From: Sedimenticola sp.
GTDB taxonomy: Bacteria; Pseudomonadota; Gammaproteobacteria; Chromatiales; Chromatiaceae
Length of the DNA stretch: 51,430 bases
Direction of reading: 5' to 3'
NCBI GenBank assembly: GCA_026984735.1
Contig: JALSRN010000049.1
Span: 1 to 51,430, forward strand
Positions 29,408 through 37,659 of this stretch are shown in pieces; the first letter of the stretch is position 1; every line of letters starts with the position of its first letter. The position numbers and the translations under genes are program-made. The notes beneath the pieces are model-generated. The model saw only the letters and a list, made by a program, of their open reading frames with translations, searched no databases and was not told where the DNA came from.

Positions 29408-29738
29408 AATAGAAGGTGATCTCCTCTCCCGCGCGGATGTCGCGCAGAGCGTAGAGATCGAAACCGTCGAATTCGGCGTTGCAGTCGGCGGAGTGGTTCA
29501 GATAGCGCAGCAGGTTGCGGCCGCTGCGGCCGATCCAGTGCTCCTCGTCGGCATCCTCGCTCACCCAGAGAACGTAGGGGCCGTTGCGTTTCGCCTCCGG
29601 CCCCCAGTAGGTGCCGATGTAGCTTCCCGCCGGGATCTCGCGGCGCGCGAACAGGCCGGTGCCATGGATGGACGAAGGGCCGGCATAGACCCATTGGGAA
29701 AGCTCCGAATCGCGGTGGCGGAGCCGGGGCCTGGCCAT
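29379..29738 (-). CDS. Stand-alone SET-domain protein (putative lysine methyltransferase)
   Basis: The 119-residue protein is essentially one SET domain. It has the glycine-rich start IHGTGLFARREIPAGSYIG (GTGLFA at 26-31), the SAM/pseudoknot motif LRYLNHSADCNAEF (NHS at 81-83) and the C-terminal GEEITFYYGDEF with the catalytic-type Tyr at 110/111. Pre-SET and post-SET cysteine clusters are absent. Bacterial members can methylate lysine in a protein target, but the target here is unknown. It overlaps the deacetylase-like gene by one base (TGATG) and cmoA by 29, so it is made together with the tRNA modification enzymes. Confidence 0.88.
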   Translation of the reverse strand: MARPRLRHRDSELSQWVYAGPSSIHGTGLFARREIPAGSYIGTYWGPEAKRNGPYVLWVSEDADEEHWIGRSGRNLLRYLNHSADCNAEFDGFDLYALRDIRAGEEITFYYGDEFHQSL

Positions 29739-30574
29739 CAGAGCTCCACCGGCAGGCTCTGCGCCGCCACGGGCTCCTCGCGCCCCGGCACCTGGGTCCA
29801 GCCGATCTGATGGACCGGCAGCTTCTCCAGATCCAGCTCGGCGCGAATGTCGCCCAGGGCGCGGATGCTTCCCTCCTGGCCCTTCCACATCACCAGCAAC
29901 TTCTCCATCACTTCGAGATATTCGATACCTTCGGCCTCCGCATCCACCGAATAGACGTGCCCGTGGGGTAGCAGGTGCCGCGACTCGGCATAGAGATATT
30001 CGTGGACGTTGGAGGGCGTCACGTCGCTCTGCGCCAGCATCTCGCTGAGGGTGGGAAGGGTAGTGGGAATCTGGGGACAACGCGAAACGATGTTGTGCAA
30101 CTGCGGATAGAAGGGAAATTTTCCACGCACGTCGCTGGCGAAGCTGAAACCACGCCGCTCCTCCATGCCCAGCAGGTGGGCGTTGGGCTGCCAATAGGGG
30201 GCGGCGAAACGGTCCGGCGGCTGGCCCACGATCGCCTCGAACCGCTCCATGCCCAGCGCCAGTTGATAGCGCGTCCAGTCGGCGTCGGCATAGGCGGCCT
30301 GCTTCCGCCAGCTGTCGGCTTCGTATCCCAGCAGGCCGATCTCGTGCCCCGCCTCCATCACCGCCCGCATGGCGGACTCCAGCGAGCCCTTGGCATCGTC
30401 GCCGCGGCCAAAGAGGGAGGCGGCGCGACGCACCAATCCCTGCGAACGCCGGAACTCCACCGCGAAGAAGAAGGTGGCGTTCACTTCGTACTGGGACAGA
30501 AGGTCGAGCAGATTGGGCACGCCGGTAGTGGCGGCCCGCTCGGTTGCAACGTCGATCTTGAGGGCGATGCGCAT
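29738..30574 (-). CDS. ArnD-like polysaccharide-deacetylase-family protein with degenerate metal site
   Basis: A 278-residue NodB-fold protein whose overall pattern follows ArnD: RIALKIDVATERAATTGVP, VNATFFFAVEF, GHEIGLL, FEAIVGQPPDRFAAPYWQ, SDVRGKFPFYP and IPTTLPTLSEML. ArnD proteins carry an IDVDT aspartate and a metal-binding GLHAWDHHAW. Here the second Asp of DVD is Ala (position 10) and the His residues of the GLHAWDHHAW segment are replaced (GLLGYEADSW, 80-89). The metal site is therefore probably lost, and it may not act as a deacetylase or deformylase. There is no signal peptide. It starts a SET-cmoA-cmoB run with one-base to 29-base overlaps. Confidence 0.75.
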   Translation of the reverse strand: MRIALKIDVATERAATTGVPNLLDLLSQYEVNATFFFAVEFRRSQGLVRRAASLFGRGDDAKGSLESAMRAVMEAGHEIGLLGYEADSWRKQAAYADADWTRYQLALGMERFEAIVGQPPDRFAAPYWQPNAHLLGMEERRGFSFASDVRGKFPFYPQLHNIVSRCPQIPTTLPTLSEMLAQSDVTPSNVHEYLYAESRHLLPHGHVYSVDAEAEGIEYLEVMEKLLVMWKGQEGSIRALGDIRAELDLEKLPVHQIGWTQVPGREEPVAAQSLPVEL

Positions 30575-30588
30575 GGGAGAAGACCGTT

Positions 30589-30786
30589 TCAGAGGGTGCA
30601 GCTTCCTGCGTAGACGGCCATGATGCTCTTGATCTCGCGCAACACTTCGGCACGCTCATCCGGCTGAAGATCCGCCACTTCGGGCAGAAGCTCTCCGTTG
30701 TCCATTCGCTCGATGTCGGCCCAGAGCGCCTTGCAGCCCTTCTGGCAGAGCAGCTCCACGCGGTCGTCGATACGCTGCTTGTCCAT
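30589..30786 (-). CDS. Small 65-residue protein of unknown function
   Basis: The protein reads as two or three short helices with a CxxxC pair near the start (ELLCQKGCKALW), an acidic middle and a third Cys near the end (AGSC). I do not recognise a named family. It is probably real because it is the first gene of the deacetylase-like/SET/cmoAB operon (14-bp gap), has a candidate promoter just upstream, and codon use matches its neighbours. The three cysteines could bind metal. The start is ATG 30786 without a strong Shine-Dalgarno. Confidence 0.65.
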   Translation of the reverse strand: MDKQRIDDRVELLCQKGCKALWADIERMDNGELLPEVADLQPDERAEVLREIKSIMAVYAGSCTL

Positions 30787-30817
30787 CCACTGCCGGAAAA
30801 TGGTTGGCGAAAGTCGA

Positions 30818-30845
30818 ATTATGCCACAGCTTATTTCTCGGTAAA
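30818..30845 (-). promoter_or_regulatory. Candidate promoter for the small-protein/SET/cmoAB operon
   Basis: On the minus strand TTTACC (30840-30845) and CATAAT (30818-30823) are separated by 16 bp, about 32 bases upstream of the ATG at 30786. It shares the 190-bp divergent region with the promoter of the 46-residue gene. Confidence 0.4.
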
Positions 30846-30906
30846 TCCGGTAATCGCAAGGATCCCGAAAATTCCCTTCGCGGGAGAGGGAAGCCTCTAT
30901 TCGTTC

Positions 30907-30934
30907 TTGATTGGTTCTCCCGTTCCGCTATAAT
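30907..30934 (+). promoter_or_regulatory. Strong candidate sigma-70 promoter for the 46-residue protein
   Basis: TTGATT (30907-30912), a 16-bp spacer and a perfect TATAAT (30929-30934) precede an AT-rich start region. The start codon at 30977 follows AAGGAG with 7-base spacing, so the transcript would have a short leader. A small hairpin TTCCCT...AGGGAA (30872-30892) lies upstream. Confidence 0.7.
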
Positions 30935-30976
30935 AGAACAAAAGTAGAACTTACCACGAACCGAAGGAGCATCCAG

Positions 30977-31117
30977 ATGAATCACCATGGCTACATCATG
31001 CGCGATTGCGCCCCTCTTCCTTCTCACAAGAGCGGAAACTGGCGAAGGATGCTGGAAATAGCCGCTTTCGCGGGAGCGCTGCTGGCCTATGTGGCCGCCC
31101 TCGCGCTGGCGGCCTGA
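30977..31117 (+). CDS. Tiny single-helix membrane protein (46 residues)
   Basis: I do not recognise the protein. It has a polar, slightly basic N-terminal half (MNHHGYIMRDCAPLPSHKS) and a strongly hydrophobic C-terminal helix (IAAFAGALLAYVAALALAA), so it should insert as a small membrane protein. Support comes from a good promoter at 30907-30934 and an ideal Shine-Dalgarno AAGGAG seven bases before the ATG. Its 3' end overlaps the end of dnaE on the opposite strand by 31 bases. It could be a regulatory small membrane protein or a toxin-like peptide. Nothing in the sequence decides this. Confidence 0.6.
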   Translation: MNHHGYIMRDCAPLPSHKSGNWRRMLEIAAFAGALLAYVAALALAA

Positions 31118-34100
31118 GGCGTGGCCGACCGGCCGGTCGGCTTGCGAATGAACCGAAGGGCGGCCGCGCCAAACCGCTGCCGCAAGCCGTTGACGAGTTC
31201 ATCGGAAGGGTGCAGCCGCCAACCGTCGCCCAGGCGAATCTCCACAGCGGCGTCGGGCCGGCAATAGCGGACGGAGAATTCGACCCCGCCGCCGCGCCAG
31301 GGAAAGAGGAGGTCGCGCAACTGATCGCGCAGCGCCTCGCCGTTCCACCCCTGCTCCTGGAGAAAGGAGGCGTCCAGCACCAGTTGCAGCCCCGCCAGCT
31401 CCCGGGCCCGGTAGTCGGCGAAGCGATAGAGGGATTCGGCATGGATGTTCAATTCGTCCCGGTAGCCGTCATGGACGAGCAGGCCCTGCACCACCACCAC
31501 CTTGTCCACTTCCAGGAGCGGCCGATACTGCTCCAGCGCTTCGGTGAAGAGGGTCACTTCGATGCGCCCTCCCTTGTCGTCCAGCACCATCGAGGCCATG
31601 GGACCGCGCTGGGTGTTGCGGCGGCTGACCGAAACGATGAGACCGGCCACGGTGACCGGCCGGCCGCGCCCCCGCCCCCGCTGCGATTCCGGCAGACTCA
31701 ACGCGGCGATGCGCTGCCCCACCAGCGTCCGGATCTCCTCCTCATAGCCATCGATGGGGTGGCCGGTGAGAAAGAAGCCGAGCGTCTCCTTTTCGCCCCG
31801 CAAGCGCTGTTCGTCGCTCCACTCTTCCACCGGGTCGGGAAGAACCCCCAGGGCGGGCGCCGCCTGGGGCTCCGCCAGCCCGAACAGGTCGTTCTGGCCC
31901 GCCGCCTGCTGGGCGTGGTGCTGCTCCGCCATCTTCAACGCCAGGGGTAGCTGCACCATGAGCGTGGCGCGGTTGGCCCCCAGGTCGTCCAGGGCGCCGG
32001 CCCGGATCAACGACTCGAGCACGCGCCGGTTGCATTTGCGCAGATCGATGCGCCGGCAGAAGTCGAACAGGTCGGCGAACGGCCCGCCCTCCTGACGGGC
32101 GGCAACGATCCCTTCGATGGCCGCCTCGCCCACCCCTTTGATGGCCCCCAGGCCATAGACGATGCGCTCCTCCCCGTCCACGGTGAAACGGTACTGGGAT
32201 CGGTTCACCTCGGGCGGCCGCACCTCCAACCCCATCTCGCGGCACTCTTCGATGAGATGCACCACCTTGTCGGTGTTGTCCATGTCGGCCGAGAGCACCG
32301 CCGCCATGAAGGCGGCGGGGTAGTGGGCCTTGAGCCAGAGGGTCTGGTAGGAGACCAGGGCGTAGGCCGCCGAATGGGACTTGTTGAAGCCGTAGCCGGC
32401 GAACTTCGCCATGAGGTCGAAGATGTATTGCGCCGTGGCCTCCTCGACGCCGCGCGCCACCGCTCCCTCCACGAAGACCGCCCCCTGTTTGGCCATCTCT
32501 TCCTTCTTTTTCTTTCCCATGGCGCGGCGCAGGAGGTCGGCGCCGCCGAGGGTATAGCCCGCCAACACCTGGGCGATCTGCATCACCTGTTCCTGGTAAA
32601 GAATCACTCCGTAGGTGGGCTTGAGGATGGGCTCCAGCTTGGGATGGGGATACTCCACCTTGGCGCGGCCGTGCTTGCGGGCGATGAAGTCGTCCACCAT
32701 GCCGGAGCCGAGGGGCCCGGGGCGGTAGAGCGCCACCAGGGCGGTGATGTCCTCGAAATTGTCGGGCTGGAGCCGGGCGATGAGGTCTTTCATGCCGTGG
32801 GATTCGAGCTGGAACACCGCCGTGGTGCGCGCCGACTTCAACAGCTCGAACGCCTTGGGATCGTCCACCGGAATGGCGGAGATGTCCAGGGGCTCCCCGC
32901 CCTTGGCGCGCCGCCGGTCGTTGATGGTCTGCAACGCCCAGTCGATGATGGTGAGCGTGCGCAGGCCGAGGAAGTCGAACTTCACCAGCCCCACTGCCTC
33001 CACGTCGTTCTTGTCGAACTGGGTCACCAGGTTGGAGCCGTCGGCCTCGCAGTAGAGCGGCGTGAAATCGGTGAGCCGGCCCGGGGCGATCACCACTCCT
33101 CCCGCGTGCTTGCCGGCGTTGCGGACGAGCCCTTCGAGCCGCTTCGCCATGTCGATGAGCTCGCGCACCTCCTCCTCGTTGGCATACGCCTGTTTGAGCT
33201 CCTCGCTCTCTTTCAGGGCCTTGTCCAGGGTGATGCCCAGGTCGAAAGGGATCATCTTGGCCACCCGGTCGGTGAAGCCATAGGGGTGGCCCAGCACCCG
33301 GCCCACGTCACGCACCACCGCCTTGGCCGCCATGGAGCCGTAGGTGATGATCTGCGAGACCGCCTCGCGGTCGTATTTGTCCGCCACGTAGTCGATCACT
33401 TCGTCGCGGCGATCCATGCAGAAGTCGATGTCGAAGTCAGGCATGGAGACCCGCTCGGGGTTGAGGAAGCGTTCGAACAACAGTTCGTGTTCCAAAGGAT
33501 CGAGATCGGTGATCTTCAACGCGTAGGCCACCAGCGAACCGGCTCCGGAACCCCGCCCCGGCCCCACCGGGATGCCGTTCTCCTTGGCCCACTGGATGAA
33601 GTCGGCGACGATGAGGAAGTAGCCGGGGAAACCCATCTGGATGATCACTTTCAGCTCGGTCTCCAACCGCTCGTCGTAGGCGCGGCGGCGCTCGGCGAAG
33701 TCGGGCGCCTCGGCATCGAGGATCTTGCGCAGCCGCGCCTCCAGCCCCTGCCGCGCGAGCCGGCGGAAATACTGCTCCATGGTGAGCCCCCGGGGCACGG
33801 GAAATTCGGGCAGATAGTTCTTCCCCAACTCCAGCTCGATGGTGCACCGCCGGGCGATCTCCACCGAGTTGGCCAGCGCTTCCGGAAGGTCGGCGAAGAG
33901 CTCGGCCATCTCGGCGGGGCTCCGCAGATACTGTTGGGGGGAGTAGTCGCGCGGGCGGCGGGGATCGTCGAGGGTGCGTCCCTGATGGATGCAGACCCGC
34001 ACCTCGTGCGCCTGGAAGTCCTCGGCTTCGAGGAAGCAGACCTCGTTGGTGGCCACCACCGGCACCTGCCGCCGGGCCGCCAGCGCCACGCTGGCGTGGA

Positions 34101-34644
34101 GGCACTCCTCCTCGCCGGGGCGGCCGGTACGCGCAAGCTGCAGGTAGTAGCGATCGTCGAACCGCTCCAGCCATAGCTCCAGGAGCCGCTCGGCCAGCGC
34201 CTCGTTGCCGGCCAGCAGGGCCCGCCCCACGTCCCCCTGCCGACCGCCGGAAAGGGCGATGAGCCCTTCGCAACTCTCCTTCGTGAGCCACTCCCGCTCC
34301 AGCATGGGGCGTCCCAAGTGCTGCCCCTCTTGATACCCGCGGGAGACCAGGCGCCGCAGATTGGCGTAGCCCCCGGCGTTCTGCGCCAGCAGCACCAGCC
34401 GAAAGGGTTGGTTCACCTGCTCGTCGTTGCGCAACCACGCGTCCACGCCGATCACCGGCTTGATGCCGGCGGCCAGCGCGGCCCGATAGAACTTCACCAG
34501 CGCGAAGAGGTTGCTCTGGTCGGTGAGCGCCACCGCCGGCATGCCCAACGCCGCCACCTTCTTCATCAGCGGCCCGATGCGCACCACCGAATCCACCATG
34601 GAGTACTCGGTGTGGAGATGGAGGTGGACGAACTGGGTGGTCAT
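31087..34644 (-). CDS. dnaE: DNA polymerase III alpha subunit
   Basis: The 1185-residue replicative polymerase. It has the N-terminal PHP domain (VHLHLHTEYSMVDS), the C-family polymerase core with the catalytic Asp pair in SMPDFDIDFCMDRRDEV, VKFDFLGLRTLTIIDWA carrying the third Asp, and the C-terminal OB fold (VTVAGLIVSVSRRNTQRGP). Length and motifs are normal for DnaE1. I chose the ATG at 34644, which begins exactly at TTQFVHLHLHTEY. It has no clear Shine-Dalgarno, and the longer in-frame start has no support. It follows rnhB by 76 bp as in E. coli, but the accA that normally comes after dnaE is missing here. Its last codons overlap the convergent 46-residue gene by 31 bases. Confidence 0.97.
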   Translation of the reverse strand: MTTQFVHLHLHTEYSMVDSVVRIGPLMKKVAALGMPAVALTDQSNLFALVKFYRAALAAGIKPVIGVDAWLRNDEQVNQPFRLVLLAQNAGGYANLRRLVSRGYQEGQHLGRPMLEREWLTKESCEGLIALSGGRQGDVGRALLAGNEALAERLLELWLERFDDRYYLQLARTGRPGEEECLHASVALAARRQVPVVATNEVCFLEAEDFQAHEVRVCIHQGRTLDDPRRPRDYSPQQYLRSPAEMAELFADLPEALANSVEIARRCTIELELGKNYLPEFPVPRGLTMEQYFRRLARQGLEARLRKILDAEAPDFAERRRAYDERLETELKVIIQMGFPGYFLIVADFIQWAKENGIPVGPGRGSGAGSLVAYALKITDLDPLEHELLFERFLNPERVSMPDFDIDFCMDRRDEVIDYVADKYDREAVSQIITYGSMAAKAVVRDVGRVLGHPYGFTDRVAKMIPFDLGITLDKALKESEELKQAYANEEEVRELIDMAKRLEGLVRNAGKHAGGVVIAPGRLTDFTPLYCEADGSNLVTQFDKNDVEAVGLVKFDFLGLRTLTIIDWALQTINDRRRAKGGEPLDISAIPVDDPKAFELLKSARTTAVFQLESHGMKDLIARLQPDNFEDITALVALYRPGPLGSGMVDDFIARKHGRAKVEYPHPKLEPILKPTYGVILYQEQVMQIAQVLAGYTLGGADLLRRAMGKKKKEEMAKQGAVFVEGAVARGVEEATAQYIFDLMAKFAGYGFNKSHSAAYALVSYQTLWLKAHYPAAFMAAVLSADMDNTDKVVHLIEECREMGLEVRPPEVNRSQYRFTVDGEERIVYGLGAIKGVGEAAIEGIVAARQEGGPFADLFDFCRRIDLRKCNRRVLESLIRAGALDDLGANRATLMVQLPLALKMAEQHHAQQAAGQNDLFGLAEPQAAPALGVLPDPVEEWSDEQRLRGEKETLGFFLTGHPIDGYEEEIRTLVGQRIAALSLPESQRGRGRGRPVTVAGLIVSVSRRNTQRGPMASMVLDDKGGRIEVTLFTEALEQYRPLLEVDKVVVVQGLLVHDGYRDELNIHAESLYRFADYRARELAGLQLVLDASFLQEQGWNGEALRDQLRDLLFPWRGGGVEFSVRYCRPDAAVEIRLGDGWRLHPSDELVNGLRQRFGAAALRFIRKPTGRSATPQAASARAAT

Positions 34645-34720
34645 GGCTTGCTGTTCCGTTCGATTTCGCTCACTCCAGGGGGAGGCCCGGGTCGTTCGAG
34701 GGGACTGCAAAAGATCCCCG

Positions 34721-35293
34721 TCACTCCAGCAGCTTTCTCACCGGCGCGAAGGTGCGGCGGTGGATCTCGCTGACGCCCAGAAGGCGGAGGGCTTCCAGAT
34801 GCGCCTTCGTAGGATACCCCTTGTGGGCGGCGAGTCCATAGCCGGGGAAGCGACGGTCGAGTTCCACCATCTCGCGGTCGCGGTTCACCTTGGCCACGAT
34901 GGAGGCGGCGCTGATACAGGGTTCCAGGCCGTCGCCGCCGACGATCGCTTCGGCGCTGCAATAGAGTCCCGGAGGAACCCGGTTGCCGTCCACCAGAGCG
35001 TGGTCCACGCGCAGCGGCAACGCCTCCAAGGCCCGCCGCATCGCCAACAGCGAGGCCTGGAGAATGTTGAGGCGATCGATCTCCTCCACTTCGGCGCGGC
35101 CCAACGACCAGGCCAGCGCCTTTTCGGCGATCTCGGCGCAGAGCGCCTCGCGCCGCGCCGGAGCGAGCCTCTTGGAATCGGCCAACCCTGCGATGGGCCG
35201 CTCGGGATCGAGCACCACCGCCGCCGCCACCACGGGGCCGGCCAGCGGCCCCCTCCCCACCTCGTCCAGCCCGCAGATTCTCCTTCGGCTCAT
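34721..35293 (-). CDS. rnhB: Ribonuclease HII
   Basis: The 190-residue enzyme removes RNA and ribonucleotides from DNA. The active-site Asp and Glu are in [19 protein letters not shown] (D10/E11), with further family motifs [13 protein letters not shown] and [11 protein letters not shown]. Its ATG overlaps the lpxB stop (ATGA), the usual lpxB-rnhB order. Confidence 0.95.
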   Translation of the reverse strand: MSRRRICGLDEVGRGPLAGPVVAAAVVLDPERPIAGLADSKRLAPARREALCAEIAEKALAWSLGRAEVEEIDRLNILQASLLAMRRALEALPLRVDHALVDGNRVPPGLYCSAEAIVGGDGLEPCISAASIVAKVNRDREMVELDRRFPGYGLAAHKGYPTKAHLEALRLLGVSEIHRRTFAPVRKLLE

Positions 35294-36435
35294 CGCCCCT
35301 TCTCCAGCAGTTCCAGAGCCGCTTCCGCCGCCAGCCGATCGCTCTCCACGCGCAACCGCCGGTGAGTGTCCGCATAGGCGGCCTGGATGTGGGCGCGGCG
35401 TGCTCCGTCCTGGAGCAGCGCCTCCAGTTCGGCCGCCAGCCGCCCCGCTTCGCAAGAGCCCTGCAGCAGCTCGGGGGCCAGGGGCGGTTCCGAAAGGAGG
35501 TTGGCCATGGCGACCCGCTCGGTCTTGAGCAGCCGCAGGCCAGCGATGAGACGGTAGGTGAGGGGATGCATGCGGTAACCCACTACCATGGGCGTCTTGC
35601 ACAACAACGCCTCCAGAGTGGCGGTACCCGAGGCCACCAGAGCCACGTCCGCCGCGGTGAGCGCCTCGCGGGTGCGTCCAGGATGGACCGAAAGCGGCAA
35701 CCCCGGCGCGTGGCGCCGCGCCAGCGCGCGAAAACGGCGTTCGGTGGCCTCGGTGGCGGTGGGCGTCACCACCCGCAACCCGCCGTGGCGCGCCCGCAAC
35801 CTCTCCGCCGCCTCCAGGAACGGCGGAGCGATGCGCTCCACCTCCGTCCGCCGGCTGCCCGGCAGCAGCGCCAGCACCGTTCCGGCCGACGGCAACCCCA
35901 GGGCCGCGCGCGCCGCCGGCCGGTCCGGCTCCAGGGGATAGCGGGCCGCCAACGGATGGCCCACATAGCGTCCCTCCACGCCGTGCCGGGCGAGAAACTC
36001 CGGCTCGAAGGGGAAGAGACAGAGCACCCGATCCGCCGCCCTCCGCAAACGCTTCACCCGCCGCTGCCGCCAAGCCCAGACGGTGGGGCTCACATAGTGG
36101 AGGACGGGAACGCCCCCCTCCTTCAAGGCCGCTTCCAGGCCCAGATTGAAGTCGGGCGCGTCGACGCCGACGAAGAGGTCGGGCGGGTCCTCCCGCCATT
36201 GGCGCACCAGCCGCCGCCGCAGGGCGAGCAGCTCCGGCAAGTGCCGCAACACCTCCACCAGCCCCATGACCGACAGCTTCTCCATGGGAAAACGGGAGCG
36301 CAACCCCTGCTCCCTCATGCGTGCGCCCCCCACTCCCTCGAAGCGCACGTCGGGACGGCGCTCCCGCAGCGCCGCCATCAGGCCGGCGGCGAGCTGGTCT
36401 CCCGAGGGTTCGGCGGCGACCAGAGCGACCCGCAT
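35290..36435 (-). CDS. lpxB: Lipid-A-disaccharide synthase
   Basis: The 381-residue glycosyltransferase condenses UDP-2,3-diacylglucosamine with lipid X in lipid A synthesis at the inner membrane. Marks are the start [45 protein letters not shown] and [14 protein letters not shown]. It is preceded by lpxA with a one-base junction (TGATG). Confidence 0.96.
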   Translation of the reverse strand: MRVALVAAEPSGDQLAAGLMAALRERRPDVRFEGVGGARMREQGLRSRFPMEKLSVMGLVEVLRHLPELLALRRRLVRQWREDPPDLFVGVDAPDFNLGLEAALKEGGVPVLHYVSPTVWAWRQRRVKRLRRAADRVLCLFPFEPEFLARHGVEGRYVGHPLAARYPLEPDRPAARAALGLPSAGTVLALLPGSRRTEVERIAPPFLEAAERLRARHGGLRVVTPTATEATERRFRALARRHAPGLPLSVHPGRTREALTAADVALVASGTATLEALLCKTPMVVGYRMHPLTYRLIAGLRLLKTERVAMANLLSEPPLAPELLQGSCEAGRLAAELEALLQDGARRAHIQAAYADTHRRLRVESDRLAAEAALELLEKGR

Positions 36436-37205
36436 CAGCGGACGATGCTGCGCGCCGGATTTTCCAGAAACCGGGCCATCACCTCCAGCACCGCCAGCTC
36501 CCGCGCCATCTCCCGGATCTCTTCCAGCGCCTCCTCCAGCCGCAGGCCGGAGCGGTAGAGGCGCCGATAGGCGCGCTTGATGGCGCCGATCTCCTCGGAG
36601 GTGAAACCGCGGCGGCGAAGCCCCTCCTGGTTTATTCCCCGCGGAGCGGCCGGCTGCCCCCCCACCATCACGTAGGGCGGCACGTCCTTGCCGATGGCGC
36701 TGCCCATGGCGGCGAAACTGTGGGCGCCCACTCGGGTGAACTGGTGCACCAGGGTGAAGCCGCCGAGGATGGCCCAGTCATGCACCTGGACATGGCCGCC
36801 GAGAGAGGCGGCGTTGGCAAGAATGGTGTGGTCACCGATGCGGCAGTCGTGGGCCACGTGGGTGTAGGCCATGAGCAGGTTATGGCTGCCCACCCGGGTC
36901 AAGCCGCCGTCCTGGACGGTGCCGCGGTTGAGGGTGGCGTATTCCCGGATGACGTTGTGATCGCCGATCTCCAGCCAAGTCTCCTCGCCGCCGTATTTTT
37001 TGTCCTGTGGATCCTCGCCCACCGAGGCGAACTGGAAGACCCGGTTGCCGCGCCCCATGCGGGTGTTGCGGGAAATGACCACATGGCTGCCGATCTCGCA
37101 ACCGTCGCCGATCTCCACTTGGGGACCGATGACGCTGAAAGGCCCCACGCGCACGCCTTCGCCCAGCCGGGCGCTGTCGTGGACGATGGCGGTGGGATGG
37201 ATCAA
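36435..37205 (-). CDS. lpxA: UDP-N-acetylglucosamine acyltransferase
   Basis: LpxA adds the first 3-hydroxyacyl chain to UDP-GlcNAc. The 256-residue protein is a left-handed beta helix of hexapeptide repeats. It has the catalytic His in YTHVAHDC (H119) and the C-terminal helical part starting [20 protein letters not shown]. The start is TTG at 37205, forming TTGA with the fabZ stop. [10 protein letters not shown] aligns with other LpxA N-termini, so this rare start is well supported. Confidence 0.95.
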   Translation of the reverse strand: MIHPTAIVHDSARLGEGVRVGPFSVIGPQVEIGDGCEIGSHVVISRNTRMGRGNRVFQFASVGEDPQDKKYGGEETWLEIGDHNVIREYATLNRGTVQDGGLTRVGSHNLLMAYTHVAHDCRIGDHTILANAASLGGHVQVHDWAILGGFTLVHQFTRVGAHSFAAMGSAIGKDVPPYVMVGGQPAAPRGINQEGLRRRGFTSEEIGAIKRAYRRLYRSGLRLEEALEEIREMARELAVLEVMARFLENPARSIVR

Positions 37206-37639
37206 AGGGGCCTCGCGGTGCACATGATCTCGGCGCCGGCCACGGTGGCCTCCTCCACCTTCGCCTCCGCTTCGAAGAGCCAGATGCCGCGCCGCCGCTT
37301 CAACAGCCGCGCCTCCAGCTGCAGCACGTCTCCCGGCATCACTGGCTTCTTGAAGCGCGCCTTGTCCACCCCGGCGAGAAGATAGACCTGATCCTCCCCG
37401 CTCTCCTCCGTCTCCAACGCCAGCAGGCAGGTGGCCTGGGCCATCGCTTCGATGAGAAGCACGCCGGGCATCACCGGCCTGCCGGGAAAGTGGCCCTGGA
37501 AGAAGGGCTCGTTGACAGTGACGTTCTTCGCCGCCACCAGGCGGTGGCCCGGCTCGCACTCGAGCACGCGGTCCACCAGAAGAAAGGGATAGCGATGGGG
37601 GAGCCGCTCCAAAACGCGGCCGATGTCGAAACCACTCAA
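37202..37639 (-). CDS. fabZ: 3-hydroxyacyl-[acyl-carrier-protein] dehydratase
   Basis: The 145-residue hot-dog enzyme dehydrates 3-hydroxyacyl-ACP in fatty-acid synthesis and supplies chains next to LpxA/LpxD. Catalytic His50 and Glu64 are in [21 protein letters not shown], and the N-terminal [13 protein letters not shown] is typical. It starts with TTG at 37639, with a good Shine-Dalgarno GGGAGAAG upstream. No ATG nearby fits the family length. Confidence 0.95.
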   Translation of the reverse strand: MSGFDIGRVLERLPHRYPFLLVDRVLECEPGHRLVAAKNVTVNEPFFQGHFPGRPVMPGVLLIEAMAQATCLLALETEESGEDQVYLLAGVDKARFKKPVMPGDVLQLEARLLKRRRGIWLFEAEAKVEEATVAGAEIMCTARPL

Positions 37640-37659
37640 GATTCTTCTCCCGGAGCGGG

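Noticed and set aside
34645-34710. N-terminal extension of dnaE
   Set aside because: The PHP domain starts immediately after the ATG at 34644, and the extension has no homology to the family.
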